From positions 218,901 to 230,944 of the forward strand of contig MU647002.1 in the NCBI GenBank assembly GCA_026770585.1: a stretch of DNA of 12,044 nucleotides, read 5' to 3'. The position numbers were made by a program, and so were the translations under genes. This document shows, piece by piece, positions 11,547 through 12,044 of this stretch (the stretch's first letter is position 1; every line of letters starts with the position of its first letter). Origin of the DNA: Baffinella frigidus. Taxonomy: Eukaryota; Cryptophyceae; Cryptomonadales; Baffinellaceae. Below the pieces are notes generated by a model. The model did no database searches, was not told where the DNA came from, and saw nothing but the letters and a program-made list of their open reading frames with translations.

Positions 11547-11679
11547 GTTATGACCGCGACGTTCGATGAGAAAACCCTAAACCCTAAACCCCAAACCCTG
11601 AACCTTAAACCCTAAACCCTAAACCCTAAACCCTAAACCCTAAACCCTAAATCACAACCCAATGTCGCGCGAATGCCCT
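11547..11679 (+). pseudogene. Copy 2 of the NATFDEDHN exon, split by a CCCTAAA array
   Basis: The 5' part (11547-11570) reads VMTATFDE. The 3' part (from 11653) reads HNPMSRE with a G to T change after it. Between them lie about 80 bp of heptamers (11571-11652), six of them perfect CCCTAAA near the right end. Compared with the intact copy, only the codon for D is lost at the junction. This looks like heptamer DNA inserted at a break inside an exon. Confidence 0.75.
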
Positions 11680-11885
11680 AAACCCTAAACCTTGAACCCC
11701 AAACCCTAAACCCTAAACCCTAAACCCTAACCCCTACCTGTCAAGCCCTCAACCCCTCAACCCCGAACCCTAACCCCTCAACCCTCAACCCTAAGCCATC
11801 AACCCTAAGCCATACTTCATAAACCCTAAACCCTAGACCATACGCCCTACGCCCTGAACCCCAAACCCCACCCCCCAAACGACAG
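11680..11885. repeat. CCCTAAA-type repeat block, intron-like
   Basis: About five near-perfect CCCTAAA units around 11700-11730, then CCCTCAA and other variants, ending in CGACAG (acceptor, 11880-11885). Confidence 0.8.
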
Positions 11886-12044
11886 GTTATGAACGCAACC
11901 TTCGACGAGGACCACAACCCTATGTCGCGCGAAGGCCCTCCGAACCGCCTCATGCAAAAACTCCTCCGGGAACTCAACGGCATCTCGGTGCCCCCCCTTC
12001 CCCTCGTAGTGTACCAGATGTCGCCTGAATTCGTGCCCCCAGAG
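11886..12044 (+). CDS. Intact NATFDEDHN exon, possible RIH-domain start, cut by the window edge
   Basis: CGACAG acceptor followed by 53 stop-free codons to the end of the window. The peptide begins VMNATFDEDHNPMSREGPPN, continues RLMQKLLRELNGISVPPLPL and ends VVYQMSPEFVPPE. It is the longest coding segment in the window. The part PNRLMQKLLREL resembles the first helix of RIH repeats in IP3R/RyR channels (a basic, Arg-Gln-x-Leu-Leu-Arg-Glu type helix). This would agree with the MIR-like exon upstream, but the resemblance is short and could be general helix chemistry. Two broken copies precede it. Confidence 0.55.

Overview
This window looks like a piece of a eukaryotic nuclear genome. It holds no long open reading frame, rRNA or tRNA that I can support. 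It contains short plus-strand protein-coding segments (about 50-160 nt) bounded by CAG acceptors and mostly GTG-type donors. These sit in a sea of C-rich heptamer repeats of the plant/alga telomere type (CCCTAAA and variants CCCTGAA, CCCTCAA, CCCTACA, CCCTGTA). The CCCTAAA type suggests a green-lineage alga, or an alveolate or other alga with TTTAGGG telomeres. The species cannot be told from the sequence.

Layout. 1-336 is a (CT)n microsatellite with a regularly recurring 20-bp spacer. 337-866 is degenerate C-rich heptamer sequence with a fold-back element (A1). 867-5025 holds the first set of exon-like segments: 867, 1687, 2369, 3733, 3924, 4304, 4473/4975. They are mixed with decayed copies of themselves, a 360-bp tandem array, a (GT)18 tract and several inverted-repeat elements. 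5026-8133 is mainly heptamer repeats with five to six copies of one short exon (best at 5797), two copies of another (best at 7686), and a fold-back element (A4). 8134-9751 has four copies of an acidic exon (best at 8678) and a minisatellite that appears to have grown out of its splice-donor sequence, interrupted by elements A5 and B2. 9752-11280 has six copies of one exon (best at 10074). 11281-12044 has three copies of the last exon, of which the final one (11886) is intact and runs off the window.

Likely identity. Exon 2369-2495 encodes a peptide with the WxxE...RIxHVxTxxYL pattern of MIR-type beta-trefoil repeats, closest in my reading to inositol-trisphosphate/ryanodine receptor channels. 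The next exon (3733-3789) could continue such a domain. The last exon (11886-12044) has an NRLMQKLLREL segment resembling the start of a RIH repeat of the same channels. I therefore read the window, tentatively, as the N-terminal part of one long plus-strand gene for an IP3R/RyR-like calcium channel, or a decayed copy of it. Nearly every exon is accompanied by truncated or frameshifted local copies.

Mobile and structural DNA. I see a family (A1-A5) of 120-160 bp fold-back elements with TCATCCGG-like tips, a shared inner core and otherwise unrelated arms. Two of them have exact 4-bp target duplications. Other elements are a pair plus fragment (B1-B3) with CACACAG tips, a 141-bp palindromic element (C) that shares a hairpin with B, and two further inverted-repeat elements (D and E).
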